Shown one piece after another: positions 1 to 7,898 of a DNA stretch of 11,807 bases (the stretch's first letter is position 1; every line of letters begins with the position of its first letter). Below the pieces are notes generated by a model. It ran no database searches, was not told the DNA's origin, and saw only the letters and a list, made by a program, of their open reading frames with translations. The position numbers and the translations under genes are program-made. The DNA is from Melioribacteraceae bacterium (GTDB lineage Bacteria; Bacteroidota; Ignavibacteria; Ignavibacteriales; Melioribacteraceae), in the NCBI GenBank assembly GCA_026983755.1, contig JALSTL010000104.1:1-11807 (forward strand). The letters run 5' to 3'.

Positions 1-143
1 TTTTATTTTTCATTCGTTTGAACTATTTCCATTATTTTGTCAAACGTCTTTCGAAATTGTTTGTATATCCGATGGTAATAGGATAAGAATGAACTGATTT
101 TATGATGTAAAGAAATGAATAAATTCGTATGAGTATTTTTTTG

Positions 144-218
144 TGGGAGCTATAGGATTCGAACCTATGACCCCCTGCTTGTAAGGCAGGTGCTCTGAAC
201 CAACTGAGCTAAGCTCCC
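144..218 (-). tRNA. tRNA-Val (anticodon UAC)
   Basis: A complete cloverleaf is read on the minus strand. The 7-bp acceptor stem pairs GGGAGCT (212-218) with AGCTCCC (145-151), with discriminator A at 144. T8 and A9 are present. The D stem pairs 206-209 with 192-195, the anticodon stem 186-190 with 174-178, and the T stem 164-168 with 152-156. The anticodon loop has TAC at plus-strand 181-183, which reads GUA valine codons. CCA is not encoded (the 3' side continues ACA), so it must be added by the CCA-adding enzyme. This contrasts with the tRNA-Leu in this window, which does encode CCA. Confidence 0.96.
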
Positions 219-546
219 GCTATTGTTAATAGCAATTTTTAGAATGTGAAAATTAACTTAATATTTTGAATGATGCAAATATTTTTTGTGTATTAATTTT
301 TTTATGTAATTTTTTTTCACTTAAAGATTAAACATAATTTTTCTTTTAAGTAATTTTTGAATTAACCGATTAAAAGTGAATGTATAAGTTGCTCATCGGA
401 AAAACATTTGTTAAACAATCATTATAGTTTATAAAGGTTTCTATTTGGGGGAATAATTTTAAATTTCCGGAATTTCAACATTTATATTTATGAAAATATA
501 AAATTTATGATTTCATTATATTTCAATTCTCATATTTACGGGTATT
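219..546. other. Gene-free spacer between tRNA-Val and the M50B gene
   Basis: This 328-bp AT-rich stretch lies between divergently transcribed units and must hold promoters for both. I see no credible ORF. The only clear structure is a 6-bp inverted repeat, GCTATT/AATAGC (219-224 and 228-233), directly against the mature 5' end of the tRNA. On the plus strand it is followed by AATTTTT. No confident promoter boxes could be assigned. Confidence 0.6.
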
Positions 547-1227
547 ATGTCTAAAAAGAAAAAATCAAATATCAAACGTCAAACTAATGAATTATTTATA
601 ATATTCGGAATTGCTCTTTTCAGTATTATATTTTGGGATTCTTTTATTATTTATCCGATAAAATTTTTTGTTGTTATTTTACACGAAATAAGTCATGCCA
701 TTGCAACAATTATTACCGGAGGTGTTGTAAAAAGTATTACTGTTACTTTGGATTTAGGCGGTATAACCAAAACCAACGGTGGAAACTATTTGATAATTGC
801 CTCTGCCGGTTATTTGGGAAGTTTGATTATAGGTGGGTTTTTATTTTATTCGGCCTACAATTTGAGAACAAGAAAAATAACATCAACAATTTTGGCAATT
901 ATTATTTTGCTTTGTACGGTAGGATATTTAAAGGGAAACATACAAATTTTTTTAGGTTTGATAATTTCATTTCTTTTTTATTTATTACCAAGATATTTTA
1001 ATGAAACTGTTGCATCATATTTTTTAAAATTTATCGGATTGGTTAGCTGTCTTTATGTATTAACAGATATTAAAAACGATTTAATTACTACTTCCATTAG
1101 AGAAACGGACGCACAAGCAATTGAATTTATTACCGGAATCCCTTCGTTACTAATTGGTTTCAGTTGGTTGTTTATTTCCCTTTTGGTAATTTATTTTTTG
1201 ATAAAATACATATTAAAAAATATCTGA
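547..1227 (+). CDS. M50B-family integral membrane zinc metalloprotease-like protein
   Basis: The 226-residue protein is almost entirely hydrophobic, with about six membrane segments (roughly 15-43, 80-102, 107-125, 131-147, 158-175 and 196-224). The zinc-protease signature HEISH is at residues 46-50, at the end of the first membrane segment. A GYLGS motif follows in the second hydrophobic stretch. An ETDAQA motif at 186-191 supplies a possible third zinc ligand, Asp188. This layout fits the M50B-like group of site-2-protease relatives (Peptidase_M50B). The substrate is unknown and there is no PDZ domain. The ATG is preceded by only a weak GGGT-like site. The 3' end overlaps the convergent MFS gene by 15 bp. 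Assignment to the superfamily is fairly secure; proteolytic activity is inferred. Confidence 0.85.
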   Translation: MSKKKKSNIKRQTNELFIIFGIALFSIIFWDSFIIYPIKFFVVILHEISHAIATIITGGVVKSITVTLDLGGITKTNGGNYLIIASAGYLGSLIIGGFLFYSAYNLRTRKITSTILAIIILLCTVGYLKGNIQIFLGLIISFLFYLLPRYFNETVASYFLKFIGLVSCLYVLTDIKNDLITTSIRETDAQAIEFITGIPSLLIGFSWLFISLLVIYFLIKYILKNI

Positions 1228-2550
1228 TGTACTTTTAATTTTATCGTTATCATTCACAAAGTTTAAGATAATTAATCCCACAATAAAAAAAGCCGCAATA
1301 GAAAGTATTGCAAAGCGTTGATTTTCCGTAATGTAACTAACATATCCGAAAACCAAAGGACCGACTACGGCGGAACTTTTTCCGAATAAAGAATAAAATC
1401 CGAAGAATTCCGTTTTTTTATCGGAAGGCGTAAGTTTACTCATCAAACTTCTGCTTGTAGATTGTGTTGCTCCCATTACGCTTCCGGCAAGTAAACCTAT
1501 AAAATAGAAGCTTTTAATCATCAATTCTTTGGGTGTTAGCTTTGTAATTTTCACAAGAAAATTCATTAACATATTTTTTTCTTCGCTTGTATAAAAAGCA
1601 ATGAGTATTGTAAAAATCCAAATTACAAGTGTTATTACTATGGATTTTTTTTGTCCAATTGAATCCGATATAACACCGAATACCGCAGAACCAATAATAG
1701 CAGTAGTTTGAACAATAATGAAAAACATTATCAGTTCTTTCATTGTAAAATTTAATGTGGTGGAGGCATAATTTCCGGAAAAGAAAATAACGGTATTTAC
1801 TCCTTCTATATAAAAGAAAAATGCTAAGAGGAAGATTGCCAAATTTTTATAATTTTTTAAATGTTTAACCGTTGAAGCAACTCTATTTAATCCTATTGAA
1901 ATATAAAAATTTGTTTGAACAATTTTTCTTCTGGAATCTTCTAAATAAATAAAAATCGGAATTGCAAAAACCAAAAAAAATAAAGCTGCCAAAGGGAATG
2001 TTTCTTTAATCAAATTCTTATTTATAAAAGGTAAAGATATTGCCAAAACGGCAAGCGAACCTAGATAACCCATTGCAAAACCGTAACCGCTTACTCTTCC
2101 GTAATTTTTGGGTACGGTAATTTCCGGAATGAATGCGTCGTAAAAAACCAAACCGGCTTGAAATCCAATATTGGCAATTATAAAAAGTATTATAGCAATG
2201 TAAACATCTCCTTTTCCGGTAAAGTACAAAAGTGAAGTTGCAACAATGCAAAGTAATGTAAAAAATAAAAGGAATCTTTTTTTTCCGGCGGAATAATCTG
2301 CAATTGCCCCTAATACAGGTGAAATTATTGCAGTAATTATCATTGAAACGCTAATACCAAAACTCCAGTATAAATCACCTTCCGGTTTACCTTGTGCAAT
2401 TACGTTTTTAAAATAAACTGCAAAAATAAATGTAACTACAACAATGGAAAATGATGTATTGGCAAAATCAAAAAGTGTCCATACAAAAATTTTAAATTTA
2501 CTTTCCTTAGGATTTTTGCTTATTAGATTTTTCAATAAGTCCTCTGCCAA
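1213..2550 (-). CDS. MFS transporter, UMF1 / Atg22-like family
   Basis: The protein is up to 445 residues with about 12 predicted membrane helices, the normal size for a major facilitator. Family-type motifs are DFANTSFS at residues 28-35 at the start of helix 1, GAIADYSAGKKR at 81-92 (the MFS loop 2-3 signature), and YDAFIPEI at 137-144. Together these point to the UMF1/Atg22-like effluxer family. The substrate cannot be predicted; fungal Atg22 exports amino acids from the vacuole. The start is TTG. The codon at 2550 has poor ribosome-site spacing. A second TTG at 2535 has AGAGGA (2540-2545) at good spacing and may be the true start. Either way the gene overlaps the end of nusB (44 or 29 bp), so translational coupling is likely. 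It is the last gene of the minus-strand run. Confidence 0.9.
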   Translation of the reverse strand: MAEDLLKNLISKNPKESKFKIFVWTLFDFANTSFSIVVVTFIFAVYFKNVIAQGKPEGDLYWSFGISVSMIITAIISPVLGAIADYSAGKKRFLLFFTLLCIVATSLLYFTGKGDVYIAIILFIIANIGFQAGLVFYDAFIPEITVPKNYGRVSGYGFAMGYLGSLAVLAISLPFINKNLIKETFPLAALFFLVFAIPIFIYLEDSRRKIVQTNFYISIGLNRVASTVKHLKNYKNLAIFLLAFFFYIEGVNTVIFFSGNYASTTLNFTMKELIMFFIIVQTTAIIGSAVFGVISDSIGQKKSIVITLVIWIFTILIAFYTSEEKNMLMNFLVKITKLTPKELMIKSFYFIGLLAGSVMGATQSTSRSLMSKLTPSDKKTEFFGFYSLFGKSSAVVGPLVFGYVSYITENQRFAILSIAAFFIVGLIILNFVNDNDKIKSTSDIF

Positions 2551-2974
2551 CCTTTTTAATTTTACCTTCTTTTTTTAAATCAATCAGTACAGCATCCAAA
2601 ATACCGTTTATAAATTTTCCGCTATTTGCCATACTAAATTCTTTTGCAATTTCAATAATTTCATTGATTGTAACTTTGGTGGGAATATCTTCGGCAAATA
2701 AAAACTCTGCTATTCCAATTTGAAGCAGTAATCTATCTATTATTGCAATTCTATAAACTTCCCAATTTACTAATCTTTTTTTTATAATTTCATCCAATTC
2801 GGTTTTGTTTTCCGTTATGTAATTTATAATTCCATAAACAAAGTTCAAATCATTTTCATTTTTTATTTCAGGAAATTGTTCTTTTATAATTTCGGTTAAT
2901 TCATTTCCGCTCAATTCATAAGCATAAAGAATTTGTAAAATTTTTTCTCTAAGTTTTCTTCTATTGGATTTCAT
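2507..2974 (-). CDS. nusB: Transcription antitermination factor NusB
   Basis: The 155-residue all-helical protein has the usual length. The N-terminus (RRKLREKILQILYAYELS, residues 5-22) matches the NusB opening. The C-terminal half has the hallmark stretch from VTINEIIEIAKEF to SGKFINGILDAV, typical of NusB helices 5-7. NusB binds boxA RNA with NusE (ribosomal protein S10) and promotes antitermination and correct folding of rRNA transcripts in the cytoplasm. It lies 24 bp downstream of the dehydrogenase gene and overlaps the following transporter gene, so it is probably transcribed within that run. ATG start at 2974; no strong Shine-Dalgarno site is visible. Confidence 0.95.
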   Translation of the reverse strand: MKSNRRKLREKILQILYAYELSGNELTEIIKEQFPEIKNENDLNFVYGIINYITENKTELDEIIKKRLVNWEVYRIAIIDRLLLQIGIAEFLFAEDIPTKVTINEIIEIAKEFSMANSGKFINGILDAVLIDLKKEGKIKKVGRGLIEKSNKQKS

Positions 2975-2998
2975 TTTATATCCGTAAACAATTACCGA

Positions 2999-4072
2999 TT
3001 AATTTTTTGTATAAATTTTTTTCATACCGCCAATATGTTTTAATCTTTCCTCGGCTATTTTTGCGGAAGCCAAACACGGGGGAACATTTTCTTTTTCTGA
3101 AATTTCAATTACTTTACTAAGATTATGGTATATTTTATCCGCTTGCTTTAATGCTCTGTCTTGTCTGTAACCTTCTAATTCGTTTGCTACGTTGATTAGT
3201 CCACCGGCATTAATGACGTAATCCGGGGCATATAAAATTCCTTTTTCAAAAAGCATTCTACCATGTTTTTCTTCGTTTTCCAATTGATTATTAGCCGAAC
3301 CTGCAATTATTTCGCAATTCAATTTATTTATTGTTTCTTCGTTAATAATTCCGCCAAGTGCACAAGGAGAAAAAATATCGGAATCTATTTCGAATATTTT
3401 ATCGTGCGGTACAAATTCCGCTTTTACGGACTTGGAAAGATTTTCAATTTTTTCGGGATAAATATCGGTTATAAAAACTTTTGCACCCGAAGCGGTAAGA
3501 TATTCGGCTAAGTTTTTCCCTACTTGTCCGGCTCCTTGAATAACTATTTTTTTGTTTTCCAAAGAGTCGTTTCCCCACCTTGCGTTTGCACAAGCTTTCA
3601 TTCCTACAAAAATACCGTAAGCTGTAACCGGAGCGGGATTACCCGAACCGCCAAGCGCTTTCGAAATACCAGTAACATATTTGGTTTCCATTCTTACAAA
3701 TTCCATGTCTTCAACGGTTGTACCAACATCTTCGGCAGTATAATATCGTCCGGCCAAACTATTTACATATTTTCCGAACGTTCTGAAAAGTAATTCCCTA
3801 TTCTCTCTTTGGGGATTGCCAATAATAACAGCGTTTCCACCTCCGTAGTTTAATCCGGTTACGGCAGCTTTGTAGGTCATTATTTTAGATAATTTCATTA
3901 CGTCCGTTAAAGCTTCGTCAACACTTCCGTAATTCCACATTCTTGTTCCGCCAAAAGCCGGACCTAAACTGGTATTATGAATTGCAATTATTGCTCTTAA
4001 ACCTGCATCTTTGTTAGAGCAAAATATTATTTGCTCATGTTCGTCCCTTTCAATAATTTCAAATAATTCCAT
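2999..4072 (-). CDS. Glu/Leu/Phe/Val dehydrogenase family protein (leucine dehydrogenase-like, catalytic Lys replaced)
   Basis: The 357-residue protein is co-linear with leucine dehydrogenase, which oxidatively deaminates branched-chain amino acids with NAD+. Conserved blocks are HNTSLGPAFGGTRMW (32-46), MTYK with Lys68, AEDVGTT with Asp115, SGNPAPVTAYG (143-153), the Rossmann motif GAGQVG (180-185) followed by acidic Asp203 (favouring NAD), and GSANNQL and PDYVINAGGLINVA near the C-terminus. The striking exception is GLNYGGGNAVI: Asn80 (codon AAC) stands where the family has the essential catalytic lysine (GGGK, Lys80 of the Bacillus enzyme). The fold and nucleotide site look intact, so the enzyme may be inactive or altered. 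The ATG has a good AGGAGT site (4077-4082). It starts 18 bp after the DUF218 gene, indicating an operon. Confidence 0.93.
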   Translation of the reverse strand: MELFEIIERDEHEQIIFCSNKDAGLRAIIAIHNTSLGPAFGGTRMWNYGSVDEALTDVMKLSKIMTYKAAVTGLNYGGGNAVIIGNPQRENRELLFRTFGKYVNSLAGRYYTAEDVGTTVEDMEFVRMETKYVTGISKALGGSGNPAPVTAYGIFVGMKACANARWGNDSLENKKIVIQGAGQVGKNLAEYLTASGAKVFITDIYPEKIENLSKSVKAEFVPHDKIFEIDSDIFSPCALGGIINEETINKLNCEIIAGSANNQLENEEKHGRMLFEKGILYAPDYVINAGGLINVANELEGYRQDRALKQADKIYHNLSKVIEISEKENVPPCLASAKIAEERLKHIGGMKKIYTKN

Positions 4073-4090
4073 ACAAACTCCTATTCAATT

Positions 4091-5086
4091 TTAAATTCCG
4101 AATAACCAAAACAGTAATAAACCAATACTATCTCTAATTCTGTAAAATAATAATTTTTTCCAAGAAAGTTTGTAATCGGATGAAATTCCGATTGCTTTAA
4201 GATTATAAAAATCCGCCATTTCCAAAATTCTTTTTAAGTGAAAATTATCCGAAATAAAAATAATTTTTTTCCCCCCTAAATTTTCTTTGATAAATTTTAT
4301 CTGTTCGTTGGTTGTGGTGGTATGCTCTTCCAATAAAATATTTTTATCCTTAATTTTTTTATTTTTTTTCAAGTAATTAAGTGCCGCTTTTGCTTCGCTA
4401 ATTTCTCCGGGTGCATTCCCTCCGGTTAGTTGTATTTTTTTTATAATTTTTTTTTTAAGCAATTCAAAACTTTTTTCTATTCTTCCTTTAAATATCGGAC
4501 TCGGTTTATTCCCACTCCATACTGCAGCACCAAAAACTATTCCGATATCGTAAGGTTTGGAAGAATCTACCGAATTTTTTTTCAAATTATATGTTGATAT
4601 AAAAGAAAAGATGAGTAATATTGCAGTAATTACAGACAAACACACGAAAGAATTTACATTGAATAATTTTTTACAATTGAAATAATTGTGAAATAAAAAT
4701 ATAAAAAGGTAAAGTTGTATAAGTTGATTGAATAAAAGTAATAATAACGGAAATATTTTTTTAAATGGATACCCAAATAAATAAATCGGTAAATAATTAA
4801 AATCAGCTATTTTCAAAACGATTGCAAAAATTAAAAATGAAAGATAAATGTACGATAAAATTAAGACAGATTTTTTTTTTGAAAAACTATTTTTGGTAAA
4901 GTTTAGGTAACAAACAATTAAGAAAAAAACAGTTAGAATCAAATTTAAAATATTTCCGGTTTTTAATAACGAAAATTCCTCAATGGATAATCCGTTTATA
5001 AAATATTTGTAAAAATATAATAATATTAAATTACATATTGCAATAAGCGAAACGGTTATCAGACTTCTTTTATTAAAAAATTCCAT
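4091..5086 (-). CDS. Membrane-anchored YdcF/SanA/ElyC-like DUF218 protein
   Basis: The 331-residue protein has two parts. Residues 1-166 hold about five hydrophobic helices (roughly 10-30, 46-63, 74-92, 111-133 and 147-166). Residues 179-325 form a DUF218 domain with the family's usual blocks: DIGIVFGAAVW, a KGRIEKSFELL helix, QLTGG, the ISEAKAALNYL region, EEHTTTTNEQ, and a FISDNFHLKR segment. E. coli relatives with this domain (SanA, ElyC) affect envelope barrier function and peptidoglycan or lipid-carrier metabolism, but the biochemical reaction is not settled. The domain probably faces the periplasm. It is first in the minus-strand run that continues 18 bp later into the dehydrogenase gene. 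A TAAATTTG box (5146-5153, minus strand) could be its -7 element, but no -33 partner is evident. ATG start. Confidence 0.86.
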   Translation of the reverse strand: MEFFNKRSLITVSLIAICNLILLYFYKYFINGLSIEEFSLLKTGNILNLILTVFFLIVCYLNFTKNSFSKKKSVLILSYIYLSFLIFAIVLKIADFNYLPIYLFGYPFKKIFPLLLLLFNQLIQLYLFIFLFHNYFNCKKLFNVNSFVCLSVITAILLIFSFISTYNLKKNSVDSSKPYDIGIVFGAAVWSGNKPSPIFKGRIEKSFELLKKKIIKKIQLTGGNAPGEISEAKAALNYLKKNKKIKDKNILLEEHTTTTNEQIKFIKENLGGKKIIFISDNFHLKRILEMADFYNLKAIGISSDYKLSWKKLLFYRIRDSIGLLLFWLFGI

Positions 5087-5162
5087 TTAAATATTTTACC
5101 GCCAATTGTACTTTTTTTTAACATCAAATAGTGTTAATTATTAGACAAATTTAATTACATAC

Positions 5163-5184
5163 ATGAATTTTAATTAAAATTCAT
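5163..5184. repeat. Perfect 22-bp palindrome spanning the murA stop codon
   Basis: The half-site ATGAATTTTAA (5163-5173) is followed directly by its exact reverse complement (5174-5184). The minus-strand stop codon of murA (5174-5176) sits at the dyad centre. It contains almost only A/T and has no following T-run on the minus strand, so it is not a textbook intrinsic terminator. It could be an RNA hairpin protecting the murA 3' end, a protein-binding site, or chance in AT-rich DNA. Confidence 0.55.
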
Positions 5185-6439
5185 TAGTCGGTACTCTTTT
5201 AATATCGGCACCTAAATCACTTAATTTTTCTTCAATTCTTTGATAACCTCTATCCAAATGATAAATTCTTAAAACCTCCGTGCTCCCGTGTGCGGCTAAA
5301 CCGGCTAAAACCAAAGAAGCACTCGCTCTTAAATCCGTTGACATTACTTTTGCTCCGGTTAACTTTTTAACACCTTTTACAACAGCACTATTGTTAAGAA
5401 TTTCTATATTTGCCCCAAGTCTTTTTAGTTCGGGTACATGATTAAATCTATCTAAATAAATCGTATCGGTTATAGTTGATGTTCCATTTGCCAAAGACAT
5501 GTATGCAATCCATTGAGCTTGCATATCGGTTGGAAAGCCGGGATATATTGCTGTGGTTACATCGGTATTTATTGGCTCAATATTCCTTGAATCAATAGCA
5601 ATTAACTTATTATTTAACCGAATCTTAGCCCCGCTATCTTCAAGTTTTTGTAAAATAGCAGTTAAATGATTGGGTTCGGCATTTTCCAGAGTAATATTTC
5701 CTTTGGTAATTGCTGCGGCAATAAGTAAAGTTCCCGCTTCAATTCTATCGGGAATATTATTTATGTTGGATGGATTCAACTCTTCAACACCTTCAATTTC
5801 CAAAATTTTTGTACCTGTACCCTTTATTTTTGCTCCCATCGAAATAAGAAATTCAGTAAGTTGCGTTATTTCGGGTTCAACAGCCGCATTCAATATTTGC
5901 GTGCTCCCTTTTGCTAACACAGCCGCCATAATTGTATTTCCGGTTGCTCCCACAGAAGAAATGTCGAAGTTAATTCGTGCTCCTTTTAATTTTTTAGCTT
6001 TAGCAACAATGTAACCTCCATCAAGTTCAATTTTTGCCCCTAATTTTTCCATTGCTTCCAAATGTAAATTGATTGGACGCGGTCCCCATGCACAACCACC
6101 GGGCATGGAAACTTTTGCATATCCGTATTTTGCCAATAACGGTCCTAATACATAAACCGAAGCTCTCATTTTTTTTACATGTTCATAAGGTGCAATTTGT
6201 GAAGTGATATTACTTGTATCCAAGGTTATAATATGATTTTCGAATGTTGTTTTTACACCCAAGCTGTTTAATAGTTTTAACATCGTATAAATATCATTAA
6301 CTTCAGGAACATTTCGTATAATGTTTTTACCGTTATTAAGTAACACCGCAGGTAAAAGAGCCAAAGCCGAATTTTTTGCTCCGCTTACTTTTACCTTCCC
6401 TTGTAAAACATTTCCACCTTTTATTACAAACTTGTCCAA
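5174..6439 (-). CDS. murA: UDP-N-acetylglucosamine 1-carboxyvinyltransferase MurA
   Basis: The 421-residue protein is full length for MurA, which transfers enolpyruvate from PEP to UDP-GlcNAc, the first committed step of peptidoglycan synthesis in the cytoplasm. Visible catalytic features are GAKNSAL with Lys22/Asn23, Arg92, the active-site loop PGGCAWGPRP with Cys116 (equivalent to E. coli Cys115) and Arg121, and FPTDMQAQ with the conserved Asp of the C-terminal domain. A cysteine at this position predicts fosfomycin sensitivity of the enzyme itself. The start is TTG, giving the canonical MDKFVIKGG opening. It is preceded by AGGAAT (6445-6450) at 8-nt spacing and no better ATG is present. 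It stands alone, with about 300 bp upstream and 87 bp before the next gene. Confidence 0.97.
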   Translation of the reverse strand: MDKFVIKGGNVLQGKVKVSGAKNSALALLPAVLLNNGKNIIRNVPEVNDIYTMLKLLNSLGVKTTFENHIITLDTSNITSQIAPYEHVKKMRASVYVLGPLLAKYGYAKVSMPGGCAWGPRPINLHLEAMEKLGAKIELDGGYIVAKAKKLKGARINFDISSVGATGNTIMAAVLAKGSTQILNAAVEPEITQLTEFLISMGAKIKGTGTKILEIEGVEELNPSNINNIPDRIEAGTLLIAAAITKGNITLENAEPNHLTAILQKLEDSGAKIRLNNKLIAIDSRNIEPINTDVTTAIYPGFPTDMQAQWIAYMSLANGTSTITDTIYLDRFNHVPELKRLGANIEILNNSAVVKGVKKLTGAKVMSTDLRASASLVLAGLAAHGSTEVLRIYHLDRGYQRIEEKLSDLGADIKRVPTNEF

Positions 6440-6739
6440 ATCCTATTCCTTTTTTTTAATTGTTTTTTTCTTTTTAAATATAGAAAGAAGCAGTATTAAA
6501 CAAAAGAGGTTATTCGGGTCATACAATTTTTTATGTCTAAATATACCGGCATAGATTTGTTTCTATGGTTAATTTGTTAGTTTCAATAAGGTTTAGCAAT
6601 TTTAATATCAAAACGTATTTTTGAAAACGAAATCCTTTAATAATGTATTTATAAGTATAGTAAATTTATTCGTTTTTTTTATTACAAAAAAATAGAAACA
6701 AGCAGCAACATAAAGAACTTAAGTAAAGGAAAATATTTT
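6440..6739. other. Gene-free spacer upstream of murA
   Basis: This is about 300 bp of AT-rich DNA between the end of the transglutaminase-like gene and the murA start, both on the minus strand. It should contain the murA promoter. Apart from the murA ribosome binding site at its edge (6445-6450) I find no convincing -33/-7 or -35/-10 pair, no GC-rich terminator and no credible small ORF. Confidence 0.5.
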
Positions 6740-7723
6740 TTAATTAACATCCTTAAAGAAAAATTTTGTTTCCACGTTACCGTATTGTTTTCCGTTAATG
6801 AATAAATACGGATAAATTAGATAATTTACTTTTTTAATTTTTCCGTTTCCTATTTTCAGCGGAACATCTCGACCAACGGTAAAAGCAACTCTATCGGGAT
6901 CTAAAGAACCGAAATAAAAATTTTTGCGTTCGGGATTTTTAAATGCTTCGGAAGCATCAACGGGAACCCAACCTTTATTATGTAAATAAAATTCCGCCCA
7001 ACAGTGATAACCCGATATTTCGCCCTTGCTTTTATTCTGCGGAATCGGAAAACCAATTATAAATCTTGACGGAATTTTTTCCGCTCTGTTTAATCCTATA
7101 AAAAGAGAATGAAAATCCGTACAATTACCGGAACGAGCATTACATGCATAAATAATATCGCCTCTGCCCCAGCCGGTTGTACTTTTTTTATCATATACCA
7201 TAGTATCAACAACGTGATTGAATATTATTTCCGCTTTTTTAAAAGTGGAAATATTTTCTTTGCTCACAATTTTTTTCGCTTCTTTGGCAACTATTCCAGT
7301 AATCGGAACCAAACTATCGGACATTAAAAATCTATTAATCAATTTTGTGTCTTTTGAATATCTTTTTACAGAGCTTAATTTTCGGTTTACGTTAAAATCA
7401 ATTCTTACATTTATTTCCCGAGGAAAGTTTTTGATTAATTTGATGTGAAAAATTTCATTATGATATTCCGAATCTTCTTCCAATAGATATTTTACATTGG
7501 TATTTATTTCCAAACCGGTTATCTTTTGAACACTGTTACTCTTTGGTAGAGGAACAAATAAATCCAAACTTTTTGCTTTTATCGGAATAGTAGGAATTTT
7601 AACTATATATGAAAATTTAAATTTTCTAAATTCTTTTACCTTTACTTTTTTTTCACCAGTGAAATTCAATGATAAAAGGGATATAAAAATTATTACAACA
7701 AAATATATTTTATTTTTTTTCAC
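6740..7723 (-). CDS. Exported transglutaminase-like (cysteine protease fold) protein
   Basis: The 327-residue protein begins with a signal peptide: Lys-rich start, hydrophobic 6-21, likely cleavage near residues 21-23. A beta-rich region follows (about 30-115), then a transglutaminase-like core (about 140-260). The catalytic triad is clear: Cys201 in SGNCTDFHSL, His240 in GYHCWAEFY, and Asp256 in WVPVDASEA. This is the arrangement of the bacterial Transglut_core family, whose members are usually proteases or amidases rather than protein cross-linkers. The substrate is unknown; the location is periplasmic or surface. The start is GTG with an AGGA site (7731-7734) at 7-nt spacing. Spacers of 175 bp upstream and 300 bp downstream suggest it is monocistronic. 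No intrinsic terminator is seen. Confidence 0.9.
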   Translation of the reverse strand: MKKNKIYFVVIIFISLLSLNFTGEKKVKVKEFRKFKFSYIVKIPTIPIKAKSLDLFVPLPKSNSVQKITGLEINTNVKYLLEEDSEYHNEIFHIKLIKNFPREINVRIDFNVNRKLSSVKRYSKDTKLINRFLMSDSLVPITGIVAKEAKKIVSKENISTFKKAEIIFNHVVDTMVYDKKSTTGWGRGDIIYACNARSGNCTDFHSLFIGLNRAEKIPSRFIIGFPIPQNKSKGEISGYHCWAEFYLHNKGWVPVDASEAFKNPERKNFYFGSLDPDRVAFTVGRDVPLKIGNGKIKKVNYLIYPYLFINGKQYGNVETKFFFKDVN

Positions 7724-7898
7724 TTTATTATCCTGTAAAATAAAAGAAAGTTCCGAATAATCAGTATATAAACAAGTTGTAATTTTCTACAAAAAAACTT
7801 TTATTATTCAACTTTTTATTCGATTATTATTCAAAACTTTCCAATTAAAGATACTTTAAAATATAAGTATGGTTTTTACCGTTAAACAAAAGAGAAAG

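Noticed and set aside
1..143. Short open frames running in from the left edge (for example to a TAA near 86)
   Set aside because: Under 30 codons, no recognisable motif and Cys/Phe-rich low-complexity translation. Cannot be told from chance; no gene called.
219..240. GCTATT/AATAGC hairpin followed by AATTTTT as an intrinsic terminator
   Set aside because: On the plus strand there is no upstream gene for it to end, and on the minus strand it lies upstream of the tRNA. The stem is only 6 bp.
3263..3793. Plus-strand ORFs inside the dehydrogenase gene
   Set aside because: Shadow frames with Phe/Cys/Tyr-rich nonsense composition opposite a well-conserved gene.
5146..5153. TAAATTTG (minus strand) as the promoter of the DUF218 operon
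   Set aside because: Matches the -7 consensus, but no TTG occurs at the required distance upstream, so it is not listed as a separate feature.
5670..6014. Plus-strand ORF of about 114 codons inside murA
   Set aside because: Shadow of a clear murA coding sequence with intact catalytic residues; no independent ribosome site.
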